A stretch of 64,000 nt of DNA from positions 62,001 to 126,000 of the forward strand of contig NZ_JALQEM010000025.1 in NCBI RefSeq assembly GCF_023630705.1, written 5' to 3'. The translations under genes and the position numbers were made by a program. Source of the stretch: Caballeronia sp. GAFFF1 (GTDB taxonomy: Bacteria > Pseudomonadota > Gammaproteobacteria > Burkholderiales > Burkholderiaceae). Every line of letters begins with the position of its first letter. Position 1 is the stretch's first letter. The notes below the pieces were generated by a model. That model was not told the DNA's origin. It was given only the letters and a program-made list of their open reading frames with translations, and searched no databases. Below are positions 9,648 through 17,409 of the stretch, piece by piece.

Positions 9648-10039
9648 GTTTCCTCCAAGTCAGTGCCGACTTTTGGCCGGCGTAGCGCGATCTTACTTGA
9701 TCGCGTCCTCCGCTTTGTTAGCGGACGAAAAAACCGGCCGCAACACTAGCACGAACAAATATGACGTGGGTAGACAGTTTTCCCCACGATGCAGGCGGAT
9801 CGGGCTTCTGCGAAAAAGCGCGTCACGCCACGGATGCAGGGCGAAGAAGGAAAGCGCGCAGAGTTGCGCGAGAACGAGGAAACGTGCGGCGCGGGCTGAG
9901 TGCGCGAGGTCGGAAGCGGATGCGTGGCACCGGCATTCGACGGGCTGCTGGTCGCAAGCGAATCTGAGGACTCTGGACTGTCAGGCGAAGTGCCGTAGCG
10001 GGGTCCGCGGGTCACTGTTCAACGGAGGGAAAGAATGAA
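9648..10039. other. Intergenic region upstream of dppA and downstream of metF
   Basis: About 390 nt with no convincing gene. It should hold the dppA promoter on the minus strand. A small stem CGCGATC/GATCGCG at 9686-9705 lies in the dppA leader about 40 nt before the ATG. Short open frames on both strands (up to about 90 codons) have no recognisable motif and no good ribosome binding site, so they are not called. Confidence 0.6.
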
Positions 10040-10061
10040 CCGCGCGGCGAGCGCCGCGCGG
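10040..10061 (-). terminator. Terminator after metF
   Basis: CCGCGCGGC (10040-10048) pairs with GCCGCGCGG (10053-10061) over a 4-nt loop. On the minus strand it follows the metF stop by about 20 nt and is followed by a T-rich stretch (TTCATTCTTT). Confidence 0.7.
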
Positions 10062-10082
10062 GTGATGCAGGAAACGCGAGAG

Positions 10083-10922
10083 TCAGGCGCTTTGGAAACC
10101 GAGCCGTTCGCAGATGGTCCTGGTCGCGGCCGCGCCGTTGAGCGTGTAGAAATGCAGTCCGGGCGCGCCGTCGTCGATCAGGCGACGGCACAGGCCCGTC
10201 ACCACGTCGAGACCGAACTCGCGAATGGACTCGCGATCATCGCCGTAGCTTTCCAGGCGCCGCGCGATCCACCTCGGCACTTCCGCGCCGCACATGTCGG
10301 AGAAGCGCATGAGCTGCGAGAAGTTCGTGATCGGCATGATGCCCGGCGTGATGGGCACGTCCACGCCCAGCTTCCTCGCTTCGCCGACGAAGCGGAAATA
10401 CGCGTCCGCGTTGAAGAAGTACTGCGTGATCGCGGCGTTCGCGCCCGCCTTCACCTTGCGCGCGAAGTTCTCCATATCGGCGCGCGGCGAACGCGCTTGC
10501 GGATGAAACTCCGGATACGCGGCCACCTCGATATGGAACCAGTCGCCGTGCTCCTGGCGAATGAACGCGACCAGTTCCGACGCATAACGCAGTTCGCCGA
10601 ATTCGCCCATGCCCGAAGGCAGGTCGCCGCGCAACGCGACGATATGGCGAATGCCGTGCTCGCGGTACGCGCCGAGAATCGCGCGCAGGCTTTCGCGCGA
10701 CGAGCCGATGCACGACAGATGCGGCGCGGCCTGCAAGCCTTCGGCCGCCATTTCGAGCACGGTATCGAGCGTGCCTTGCTGCGTAGAGCCGCCCGCGCCG
10801 AACGTCACGGAGACGAACTTCGGCGCGAGCCTGGCGAGCTCCGCGCGGGAAGCGCGCAGCTTCTGCACGCCTTCCTGCGTCTTCGGCGGGAAAAACTCGA
10901 ATGAGAGTTCGATGGGTTTCAT
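10083..10922 (-). CDS. metF: Methylenetetrahydrofolate reductase
   Basis: 279 residues. It reduces 5,10-methylene-THF to 5-methyl-THF with FAD and NADH, supplying the methyl group for methionine synthesis. The N-terminus ELSFEFFPPKT carries the catalytic Glu of the family, SVTFGAGGSTQQGT is the next conserved block, and HIVALRGDLP and ITQYFFNADAYFRF are also typical. It lies 28 nt downstream of a small membrane-protein gene and, with ahcY, forms a methyl-cycle cluster read from the SAH-riboswitch leader at 12846-12982. Confidence 0.96.
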   Translation of the reverse strand: MKPIELSFEFFPPKTQEGVQKLRASRAELARLAPKFVSVTFGAGGSTQQGTLDTVLEMAAEGLQAAPHLSCIGSSRESLRAILGAYREHGIRHIVALRGDLPSGMGEFGELRYASELVAFIRQEHGDWFHIEVAAYPEFHPQARSPRADMENFARKVKAGANAAITQYFFNADAYFRFVGEARKLGVDVPITPGIMPITNFSQLMRFSDMCGAEVPRWIARRLESYGDDRESIREFGLDVVTGLCRRLIDDGAPGLHFYTLNGAAATRTICERLGFQSA

Positions 10923-10950
10923 GATGATGTGCGCGCAGAAAGCGCGGCGG

Positions 10951-11304
10951 CTAGCCGAAGTTGCGCTGCCCGAACACGAGCGCCGACAGGAGCCACGACA
11001 CGATGCTGTAGAGAATCGAGCCGAAGAACGCCGACCAGAAACCCGAGACCTCGAAGCCCTTCAGCAGCGACGAGCACAGCCAGAAGCACAGTGCATTCAC
11101 CACGAGGATGAAGACGCCTAGCGTGAGGATGGTCACCGGCAACGTCAGGATAATGAGCACCGGACGCAGCACGGCGTTGATCAGCCCGAGCACCACCGCG
11201 ACAATCAACGCCGTGCCGAAACTGCGAATGTGAATGGACGGCACGAGATAGGTGATGATCAGAAGCGCGAGCGCGTTGATCAGCCATGTCAGCAGCACGG
11301 TCAT
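10951..11304 (-). CDS. Small membrane protein of the phage-holin-4-2 / YvlD family
   Basis: 117 residues, starting at ATG 11304 (MTVLLTWLINALALLIITYL). The longer frame upstream adds only arginine-rich sequence. Four hydrophobic helices fill nearly the whole protein, with the family block GLINAVLRPVLIILTLPVTI. Despite the Pfam name these are chromosomal membrane proteins of unknown function, not lysis proteins. It is sandwiched between ahcY (85 nt away) and metF (28 nt away) on the same strand, so it is likely co-expressed with the methyl-cycle genes. Confidence 0.85.
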   Translation of the reverse strand: MTVLLTWLINALALLIITYLVPSIHIRSFGTALIVAVVLGLINAVLRPVLIILTLPVTILTLGVFILVVNALCFWLCSSLLKGFEVSGFWSAFFGSILYSIVSWLLSALVFGQRNFG

Positions 11305-11388
11305 CGAGGGTTCTCCGGTTTGTCGTCGTTCGGGCAAAGCGCGGCGCGGATGCATGCGCATCCGCGCCGGCCCCGCCGCCGCGTGCGA

Positions 11389-12810
11389 TTAATAGCGGTA
11401 GTGGTTCGGCTTGAACGGACCGTTCTTGTCGACGCCGATATAGCCTGCCTGCTCGTCCGACAGCACGGTCAGTTCCGCGCCGATGCGGCCCAGATGCAGG
11501 CGCGCGACCTTCTCGTCCAGATGCTTCGGCAGCACGTACACCTTGTTCTCGTACTTGTCGCCTTGCGTGAAGAGTTCGATCTGCGCGAGCGTCTGGTTCG
11601 TGAACGAGTTCGACATGACGAACGACGGATGGCCCGTCGCGCAGCCGAGATTCACGAGGCGGCCTTCGGCCAGCAGAATGATGCGCTTGCCGTCCGGGAA
11701 GATGATGTGATCGACCTGCGGCTTGATGTTGTCCCACGTGTACTGGCGCGTGGAGGCAACGTCGATTTCCGAATCGAAGTGACCGATGTTGCAGACGATC
11801 GCGTTATTGCGCATCGCCTTCATGTGGTCGTGATTGATGACGTGGTAGTTGCCGGTCGCCGTCACGAAGATGTCGGCCTTGTCGGCGGCGTATTCCATCG
11901 TCACGACGCGGTAGCCTTCCATCGCCGCTTGCAGCGCGCAGATCGGATCGATTTCCGTGACCCACACCGTTGCGCCGAGCCCGCGCAGCGATTGCGCGCA
12001 GCCCTTGCCCACGTCGCCGTAACCGGCCACGACCGCGATCTTGCCCGCGATCATCACATCGGTCGCGCGCTTGATGCCGTCCACGAGCGACTCGCGGCAG
12101 CCGTACAGGTTGTCGAACTTCGACTTCGTGACCGAATCGTTCACGTTGATGGCCGGGAACGGCAGGCGGCCGTCCTTTTCCATCTGATACAGGCGATGCA
12201 CGCCCGTGGTCGTTTCTTCCGTCACGCCCTGGATGTGCGCGAGGCGCGTGGAGTACCACGTCGGATCGGCGTCGAGGTGCTTGGCGATCGACTTGTACAG
12301 CGCGACTTCTTCCTCGTTCGTCGGCTTGGCGATGACCGAGCGGTCTTTCTCCGCCTTCGAGCCGAGGATCAGGAGCAGCGTGGCATCGCCGCCGTCATCG
12401 AGAATCATGTTGGCGAACTCGCCGTTCGGCCACTCGAAGATGCGGTGCGAGAATTCCCAGTACTCGTCGAGCGATTCGCCCTTGAAAGCGAACACCGGCG
12501 TGCCGCCATCGGCGATGGCGGCGGCGGCGTGATCCTGCGTCGAGAAGATGTTGCACGACGCCCAGCGCACGTCCGCGCCCAGCGCCTTCAGCGTTTCGAT
12601 GAGCACGCCGGTCTGGATGGTCATGTGCAGCGAGCCCGCGACGCGCGCGCCCTTGAGCGGCTGCTGCGCCTTGTATTCTTCGCGGATTTGCACGAGACCG
12701 GGCATTTCCGTCTCGGCAATGTCGAGTTCCTTGCGGCCCCATGCGGCGAGCGACATGTCGGCGACAACGAAATCCTGGGTGTTGTTGGAATCGAGAACTG
12801 CGGCGTTCAT
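11389..12810 (-). CDS. ahcY: Adenosylhomocysteinase (S-adenosyl-L-homocysteine hydrolase)
   Basis: 473 residues from ATG 12810 ([14 protein letters not shown]), chosen because AAAGGAGGGCG lies directly upstream; the frame is open further but reads the leader. The enzyme cleaves SAH to adenosine and homocysteine using tightly bound NAD. The Rossmann motif [18 protein letters not shown], the substrate block [13 protein letters not shown] with the catalytic Lys, and the conserved C-terminus KPNHYRY are all present. The extra segment around residues 140-190 is usual for the proteobacterial long form. Expression is probably governed by the SAH riboswitch in its leader. Confidence 0.97.
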   Translation of the reverse strand: MNAAVLDSNNTQDFVVADMSLAAWGRKELDIAETEMPGLVQIREEYKAQQPLKGARVAGSLHMTIQTGVLIETLKALGADVRWASCNIFSTQDHAAAAIADGGTPVFAFKGESLDEYWEFSHRIFEWPNGEFANMILDDGGDATLLLILGSKAEKDRSVIAKPTNEEEVALYKSIAKHLDADPTWYSTRLAHIQGVTEETTTGVHRLYQMEKDGRLPFPAINVNDSVTKSKFDNLYGCRESLVDGIKRATDVMIAGKIAVVAGYGDVGKGCAQSLRGLGATVWVTEIDPICALQAAMEGYRVVTMEYAADKADIFVTATGNYHVINHDHMKAMRNNAIVCNIGHFDSEIDVASTRQYTWDNIKPQVDHIIFPDGKRIILLAEGRLVNLGCATGHPSFVMSNSFTNQTLAQIELFTQGDKYENKVYVLPKHLDEKVARLHLGRIGAELTVLSDEQAGYIGVDKNGPFKPNHYRY

Positions 12811-12845
12811 CACGCCCTCCTTTCTAAAAAAGACTAGAAATGTTG

Positions 12846-12982
12846 ACGTGAGCGCCGTTCGAATGCGGTGGCTCGGCGGGCGCACAATGACGCGCTTTCG
12901 AACCGTCCGGATTGAATGCCACCGAGCCTGGCGGATGAGGCTTTTTGCAAGCCGCTCAACCGTCGCAACGCTCCTCGGGGGC
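12846..12982 (-). ncRNA. SAH riboswitch in the ahcY leader
   Basis: On the minus strand the leader reads CCCGAGGAGCGTTGCGACGG (from 12980 down), then after a variable arm CCAGGCTCGG (12931-12922), and finally AACGGCGCTCACG ending at 12847. These are the three conserved blocks of the S-adenosylhomocysteine riboswitch: the CCGAG/CTCGG stem, the GCGTTGC internal-loop strand, and the GAGCG/CGCTC pseudoknot. The position, about 36 nt before the ahcY ribosome binding site, also fits. SAH binding is known to switch such leaders on, so SAH build-up would raise AhcY. Confidence 0.92.
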
Positions 12983-12990
12983 GAGTGGCG

Positions 12991-12996
12991 ATTGTA
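12991..12996 (-). promoter_or_regulatory. Probable -10 element of the ahcY promoter
   Basis: TACAAT on the minus strand would start transcription around 12984, exactly at the 5' edge of the riboswitch. No clear -35 hexamer is visible 17 nt upstream. Confidence 0.5.
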
Positions 12997-13083
12997 GCAA
13001 AGTCTTATTGGATCGTTTGCGTTTCAGCACACGCTGATTCAAATCTTCGACGCCGCGTGAGCCGCATTTACCGATGCGCGCAT

Positions 13084-13806
13084 CTAAAACGGCAGCGCGG
13101 AGAGCGCCGGCGCGAGCAGCACCATCACGACGCCCGCGATCATCATGGTGAGGCTCGCGACCACGCCTTCTTCGCTGCCCAATTCGCGCGCTTTCGCCGT
13201 GCCGACGCCATGCGCCGCCGCGCCGAAAAGGGCCCCGCGCGCGAGCCGCGTGCGCAGCGGCACGAGCGCGAGCACGATCTCGCCGAAGAGCATGCCGCAG
13301 ACGCCCGTCGCGATCACGAAGAGCGCGGTGAGGTCTTTCGGCGCGTGGATCTTGTCGGAGACGACGAGCGCGAACGGCGTGGATACCGAGCGCGTTGCAA
13401 GGCTGCGCTGCAATTCCGGCGACAGATGCAGCAGCTTCGCGAGCGCGAGCGACCCGCCCACGGCAACCAGAATGCCGACCGTGACGCCGACCGTCAGCGA
13501 GATCCAGTGGCGCTTCAGGAGCGCGCGGTACTCGTAGATCGGCACCGCGAACGCGACGGTGGCCGGGCCGAGCAGCCACATGAGCCAGCGCGTATCGGCG
13601 AAGTAGACCGAATACGGAATGCGCGCCGTCACGACGATCAGCGCGAGCACGGCCGGAGCGGAAAGCATCGGCGTGAGCCACGGGCTGCGGAATCGCGCGT
13701 AGAGACGCTTGGACGCGAAGTACAGCGCAACCGTCAGCACGAAGCAGCCGGCGGCGATCAGGCGCGCGGCCTCGTCGGCGAGAAGCGAGGCGTAGAAGTG
13801 GTGCAT
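13084..13806 (-). CDS. lrgB: LrgB/CidB family membrane protein
   Basis: 240 residues, hydrophobic throughout with about seven segments. The LrgB family blocks are visible: PLARVSTP-like SVSTPFALVVSD, the TALFVIATGVCGMLFGE segment, and GAAAHGVGTAKARELG, which is the most conserved stretch of the family. Homologues act with LrgA in the inner membrane in control of murein hydrolase export or, as shown in some organisms, pyruvate uptake. It begins 10 nt after lrgA, so the two form an operon opposite a LysR gene. Confidence 0.9.
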   Translation of the reverse strand: MHHFYASLLADEAARLIAAGCFVLTVALYFASKRLYARFRSPWLTPMLSAPAVLALIVVTARIPYSVYFADTRWLMWLLGPATVAFAVPIYEYRALLKRHWISLTVGVTVGILVAVGGSLALAKLLHLSPELQRSLATRSVSTPFALVVSDKIHAPKDLTALFVIATGVCGMLFGEIVLALVPLRTRLARGALFGAAAHGVGTAKARELGSEEGVVASLTMMIAGVVMVLLAPALSALPF

Positions 13807-13816
13807 GGACGTATGG

Positions 13817-14275
13817 TCAAGCGCGAGCCACGTGACGCGCGACGAGCGCGCGGCGCAACGCGAGACGGCGTTCGAGGCGCGCGGCGCGATCCACGGCGAA
13901 CGCGACGGCGACCATCACCATCAGCGTGCCCGCGACCACGACGAGCGCGAGCCGCCAGCCGTCTTCCATGAACAGGCCGCCGTACTGCACGGCCGCGACC
14001 GCTGCGGGAATGAAAAACAACAGCATGTCGCCGAGCAGCCAGTCGGCGCCTGCCTTCACCCATCGCGGCGCGATGCCGCCGCAAAACAGCAGCGCGAGCA
14101 ACGCGACAAGGCCGACCACGCCGCCCGGCACCGGCAACGCGAGCTTGCGCGCGACGAAATCGGCGACGAACCAGATCACCGCGATGCCGCCCGCCTGTAC
14201 TGCGACGAGGGCGAACCGGCTGATAGCGGCGCGAGCAGGGTTCGTGGCGCTTGCATTCGAGAGGACGGCGGACAT
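13817..14275 (-). CDS. lrgA: LrgA/CidA family membrane protein
   Basis: 152 residues from ATG 14275 (MSAVLSNASA); an open frame continues upstream through the divergent promoter region and is not part of the gene. Four hydrophobic helices hold the family blocks LPVPGGVVGLVALLALL, GADWLLGDMLLFFIPAAVAAV and a C-terminal helix. The helices resemble holins, the basis of the CidA/LrgA holin-antiholin proposal. The likely partner is LrgB. It is divergent from a LysR regulator 112 nt away, which probably controls it. Confidence 0.88.
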   Translation of the reverse strand: MSAVLSNASATNPARAAISRFALVAVQAGGIAVIWFVADFVARKLALPVPGGVVGLVALLALLFCGGIAPRWVKAGADWLLGDMLLFFIPAAVAAVQYGGLFMEDGWRLALVVVAGTLMVMVAVAFAVDRAARLERRLALRRALVARHVARA

Positions 14276-14320
14276 GGTGTGGTGTGCGATCAGGGTTAAC
14301 CTGTAGCCGAGTATAGAGGC

Positions 14321-14343
14321 GTCATTTCCATAATTAAAATGAC
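14321..14343. promoter_or_regulatory. Inverted repeat in the lrgA-lysR divergent region, probable LysR operator
   Basis: GTCATTT (14321-14327) and AAATGAC (14337-14343) form a perfect 7-bp inverted repeat with a 9-nt AT-rich centre. It contains T-N11-A spacings as LysR-type sites do, and lies 44 nt before the regulator start and 46 nt before lrgA. A second small palindrome GGTTAACC sits at 14294-14301. Confidence 0.6.
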
Positions 14344-14387
14344 TTAACCTTATCCGCTTCATTCCAATTCGGAATTCGAGGCTGATC

Positions 14388-15338
14388 ATGGAACTGCGCG
14401 CGTTGCGGTATTTCGTCGAAGTCGTCAAACAGAAGAGCTTTACCGCCGCCGCCGAGCACATGTTCGTCACGCAGCCGACCATCAGCAAGATGGTGAAGGC
14501 GCTCGAAGACGAAGTCGGCTCGCCGCTGTTGTTGCGCGAAGGCCGGCAGATGGTGCTGACCGATGCGGGACAGATCGTCTACCAACGCGGCGTGGACGTG
14601 CTGGCGGCGCACGCTCGTCTGGAGGCGGAACTCAACGACCTCGGCACGTTCGGGCGGGGAACGCTCACCATCGGCATTCCGCCGATGGGCGGATCGCTTT
14701 TCACGCCCGCCATCGCGGCGTTCAGGCGGCGGTATCCGAAAGTGGAGCTAAAGCTGTTCGAGCGCGGGTCGAAGGCGATCGAGGCCGCGCTCATGGACGG
14801 CGAACTGGAACTGGGCGGCGTCCTGCAACCCGTCGATACCGCCATGTTCGACGTGTTGCCGGTCAGCCGTCAGCTGCTATGGCTCGTCGCGCCGAAAGGC
14901 GCGCGCTGGGAGGACGTGCGCGAAGTGCCGCTGGCGGATCTCGCTGCCGAGCCGTTCGTGTTCTACGGCGAAAGCCTGGCGCTCAACGATATCGTGATGA
15001 ACGCGTGCCGCGCGGCGGGCTTCACGCCGACCATCGTCGGGCGCAGCGGGCATTGGGATTTCATGGCGGCGCTGGTGCAGGCGGGAATCGGCATTGCGCT
15101 GCTGCCGGCGCCGTATTGCCGACGCCTCGACACCGACGCGTTCACGTGCCGCCCGGTTGTCGCGCCGGAGATTCACTGGGACATGGCGCTCGGCTGGCGG
15201 CGCAACGGCTATCTGTCGCATGCGGCGCGAGCGTGGATCGAGGTTGCGCGTGAAGTGCTGCCCGCCAACCTCGATCAGGACTTCATGGCCGATGGCTTCG
15301 CCCGCACGCGGGGCAAGAAGGCGGACGCGGGCGAGTGA
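14388..15338 (+). CDS. LysR family transcriptional regulator, probable regulator of lrgAB
   Basis: 316 residues. The N-terminal winged helix-turn-helix is standard for the family: MELRALRYFVEVVKQKSF, then TAAAEHMFVTQPTISKMVKA, then LLLREGRQMVLTDAG up to about residue 65. An effector-binding domain follows (about 90-300), beginning GRGTLTIGIPPMGG. It is transcribed away from lrgAB across a short spacer holding an inverted repeat, like the cidR/cidABC arrangement. The effector is unknown; acetate or pyruvate would be candidates by analogy. Confidence 0.9.
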   Translation: MELRALRYFVEVVKQKSFTAAAEHMFVTQPTISKMVKALEDEVGSPLLLREGRQMVLTDAGQIVYQRGVDVLAAHARLEAELNDLGTFGRGTLTIGIPPMGGSLFTPAIAAFRRRYPKVELKLFERGSKAIEAALMDGELELGGVLQPVDTAMFDVLPVSRQLLWLVAPKGARWEDVREVPLADLAAEPFVFYGESLALNDIVMNACRAAGFTPTIVGRSGHWDFMAALVQAGIGIALLPAPYCRRLDTDAFTCRPVVAPEIHWDMALGWRRNGYLSHAARAWIEVAREVLPANLDQDFMADGFARTRGKKADAGE

Positions 15339-15378
15339 TCTTCGTTGCGAGGAAACGCGCCCGCATTGCTCGGCCCGG

Positions 15379-17115
15379 TCAGTTGACTTCCGTGAACTCG
15401 ATGCGGCGATTCGCCATGCGGCCCGCCGGCGTCGAGTTGTCGGCAATCGGATTGACCTCGCCGAGACCCTCGGCCTTCAACGAACCGGCCGGAATGCCGT
15501 GCTTCACCAGATAGCCGCGCACGGCTTCCGCGCGCTTCTTCGACAATTCGACGTTCAGCGCCGCGCTGCCGGTGTTGTCGGAATAACCGGCGATTCGCAG
15601 CATGATGGGCGCGCCGTGAGCGTCGCAGTCTTTCAGTGCCTGCGCCGACTTCGCGAGCGCGGCCATCGCGCTTGCGGGCGGCGTATTGGAACCGGTGCGG
15701 AAGTTGATGGGCTTGAGGTTCAGCATTCGCGCGATGGCGGGTGCCGAGCAGGTTTCCGCAGTTGCCGGCGCGGATGCAGGCGCGGCCGCCGATGCCGCCG
15801 ATGCAGCATCCGAAGCCGCCGCGTCCGGACGCGCCGAAGCGAGACCGATGCTCCAGCCCGAGCCGAACAGCGCCCTCAGCTTTTCCAGCCAGCCGAGTTT
15901 GGCGTCAGCGGCCTTGCCGGCCAGTTCGATCTTGTCGCCGTCGATCTGCACGCGCGCGCCCGGCAGCGTCATGACGGGCACGAGGGTGTCCAGTTTGTCG
16001 AGCCAGGCCGAAGGTTTCGTGTCCGGGTCGACCGAGACGTTCGCGTGGAACTTGTCCGCGCCGAACCTGGCCGACAGCAGGTCAATCAGCCGTTGACGCT
16101 CCTCGTCGCTGCCGACGGTCGCCTTGACGGTCGGCACGCCCGACGCATCGACGGTGATCGCGGCGAGCGCGTTCTTGCCCGGGAGCAGCGTCGGCATGGA
16201 CGCTTGGCTGGCCACGGCCGCGCCGCTCGCCACGGCGTCGGACGACGCGGCAGCAACAGCGGAATCCGAAGCCGCCCCGGAAGCCGCGCCCGACGCCGAC
16301 GCGTCCGCTTGCGCATCCTGCGCGGCGTCTTTGGGCTTGTCTTCCGTCGAGCAACCGCGCGCGACCAACGCCGCGAACAGTGCGAGCGCTGCGGCGTTCG
16401 CCACCCACAGCCACTTGCGCCTGTTCGACTTCTCCTTGGTTTCCTCGCTCTCGGGCGCGGGGTACAAGTCGCTATGAATCGGGAACGCGGCGGCTTCCTG
16501 CGTGGACGGATGCTCCAGATGCGACGACACCGCCTTCAGCCGCGACGCCACGCCCGCCAGAAACGCGCCGACCGAGCCGAGGCCGAGCGCCTGCGCGAAG
16601 GCGTCCGTCATGTTGGCGCGAACGACAGGCAACTGGTGCCCGAGCAGCGTGGGCAACTGGCCGACCTGACCGTTGTGCTGCGTGAAGTGGCGCTTGAGCA
16701 GCCCGAGAAGGGTCGCGCCGACCACGCCGGCCAGGACGCGCGTGACGTGCGCCGGTACGCCCGAGTAGTCGGCAATGCGTTCGCTCAGCGCGTTGACGTT
16801 GTCGTGCGAGGCGACCGCGCCGTCCACCGAAGCGCTCGTGGCCAGCAGCGTTTGCATGCCGTCGTCGTTCAGCACGAAGTGCGGCAGTTCTTCGGCGATA
16901 TGCGTATTGACGGCCGGCGACATGACCGCGTTGAACAGATTGCGCGCGCCGTCGAGCGACGACGCCTTGTTCATCATCGAGCCGATGAGCGCAGGCCCGC
17001 ACAGCGACACGACGCGCTTGGCGGATTCGGGCGCGCAGCCGACGCGCGCGGCGAGATGCTGCAACACGCTTTCGTTCAAAGCGCCCTGCACCGACTGATT
17101 GAGGTTGATGCTCAT
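15379..17115 (-). CDS. DUF937 and OmpA-like domain protein
   Basis: 578 residues from ATG 17115 (MSINLNQSVQGAL). The N-terminal about 180 residues look like a DUF937 domain (FNAVMSPAVNTHIAEELPHF, TRVLAGVVGATLLGLLKRHF). A single membrane helix follows at about 215-235 (WLWVANAAALALFAALVARG). Next come an Ala/Ser-rich linker, a BON-like stretch, another low-complexity Ala/Ser run, and a C-terminal OmpA peptidoglycan-binding domain (NVELSKKRAEAVRGYLVKHG ... NRRIEFTEVN). The domain order suggests an inner-membrane protein that reaches peptidoglycan through the periplasm. Its function is unknown; it stands alone, divergent from the acyl-CoA dehydrogenase gene. Confidence 0.85.
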   Translation of the reverse strand: MSINLNQSVQGALNESVLQHLAARVGCAPESAKRVVSLCGPALIGSMMNKASSLDGARNLFNAVMSPAVNTHIAEELPHFVLNDDGMQTLLATSASVDGAVASHDNVNALSERIADYSGVPAHVTRVLAGVVGATLLGLLKRHFTQHNGQVGQLPTLLGHQLPVVRANMTDAFAQALGLGSVGAFLAGVASRLKAVSSHLEHPSTQEAAAFPIHSDLYPAPESEETKEKSNRRKWLWVANAAALALFAALVARGCSTEDKPKDAAQDAQADASASGAASGAASDSAVAAASSDAVASGAAVASQASMPTLLPGKNALAAITVDASGVPTVKATVGSDEERQRLIDLLSARFGADKFHANVSVDPDTKPSAWLDKLDTLVPVMTLPGARVQIDGDKIELAGKAADAKLGWLEKLRALFGSGWSIGLASARPDAAASDAASAASAAAPASAPATAETCSAPAIARMLNLKPINFRTGSNTPPASAMAALAKSAQALKDCDAHGAPIMLRIAGYSDNTGSAALNVELSKKRAEAVRGYLVKHGIPAGSLKAEGLGEVNPIADNSTPAGRMANRRIEFTEVN

Positions 17116-17409
17116 TGAAAATGACTTCCAGAAAAGCGTTGTTGCACCGGGCCGAGCGCCCGATTCAGGCCGAACGATTATAGGTTCGGGGTCCTGCAAG
17201 TCGGCATGGCGGACTGAACAATCGGATTTGTCTCAGCTCTCGTTCCTTTAGGACTGCGCCTCAGAAAACTTGTCGTCGCTGTGACAACCGGGCGCTCGCG
17301 TCCGGTCGCCAATGAAGAGAGCGATGCCTCTACCCGTGCGCCGAAACGCCGGCCTATGATTCATGAATTCGAGATGGCTCCGACGCCGCCCGAGACAGGA
17401 GACCGCTGT

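Noticed and set aside
9746-10015. Small genes between metF and dppA
   Set aside because: Overlapping frames on both strands reach about 90 codons but have no start signals, no motifs and random-looking composition for GC-rich DNA.
10951-11304. Phage lysis gene or prophage remnant
   Set aside because: Only the Pfam family name suggests a phage. No other phage gene is near, and the protein belongs to a widespread chromosomal membrane family.
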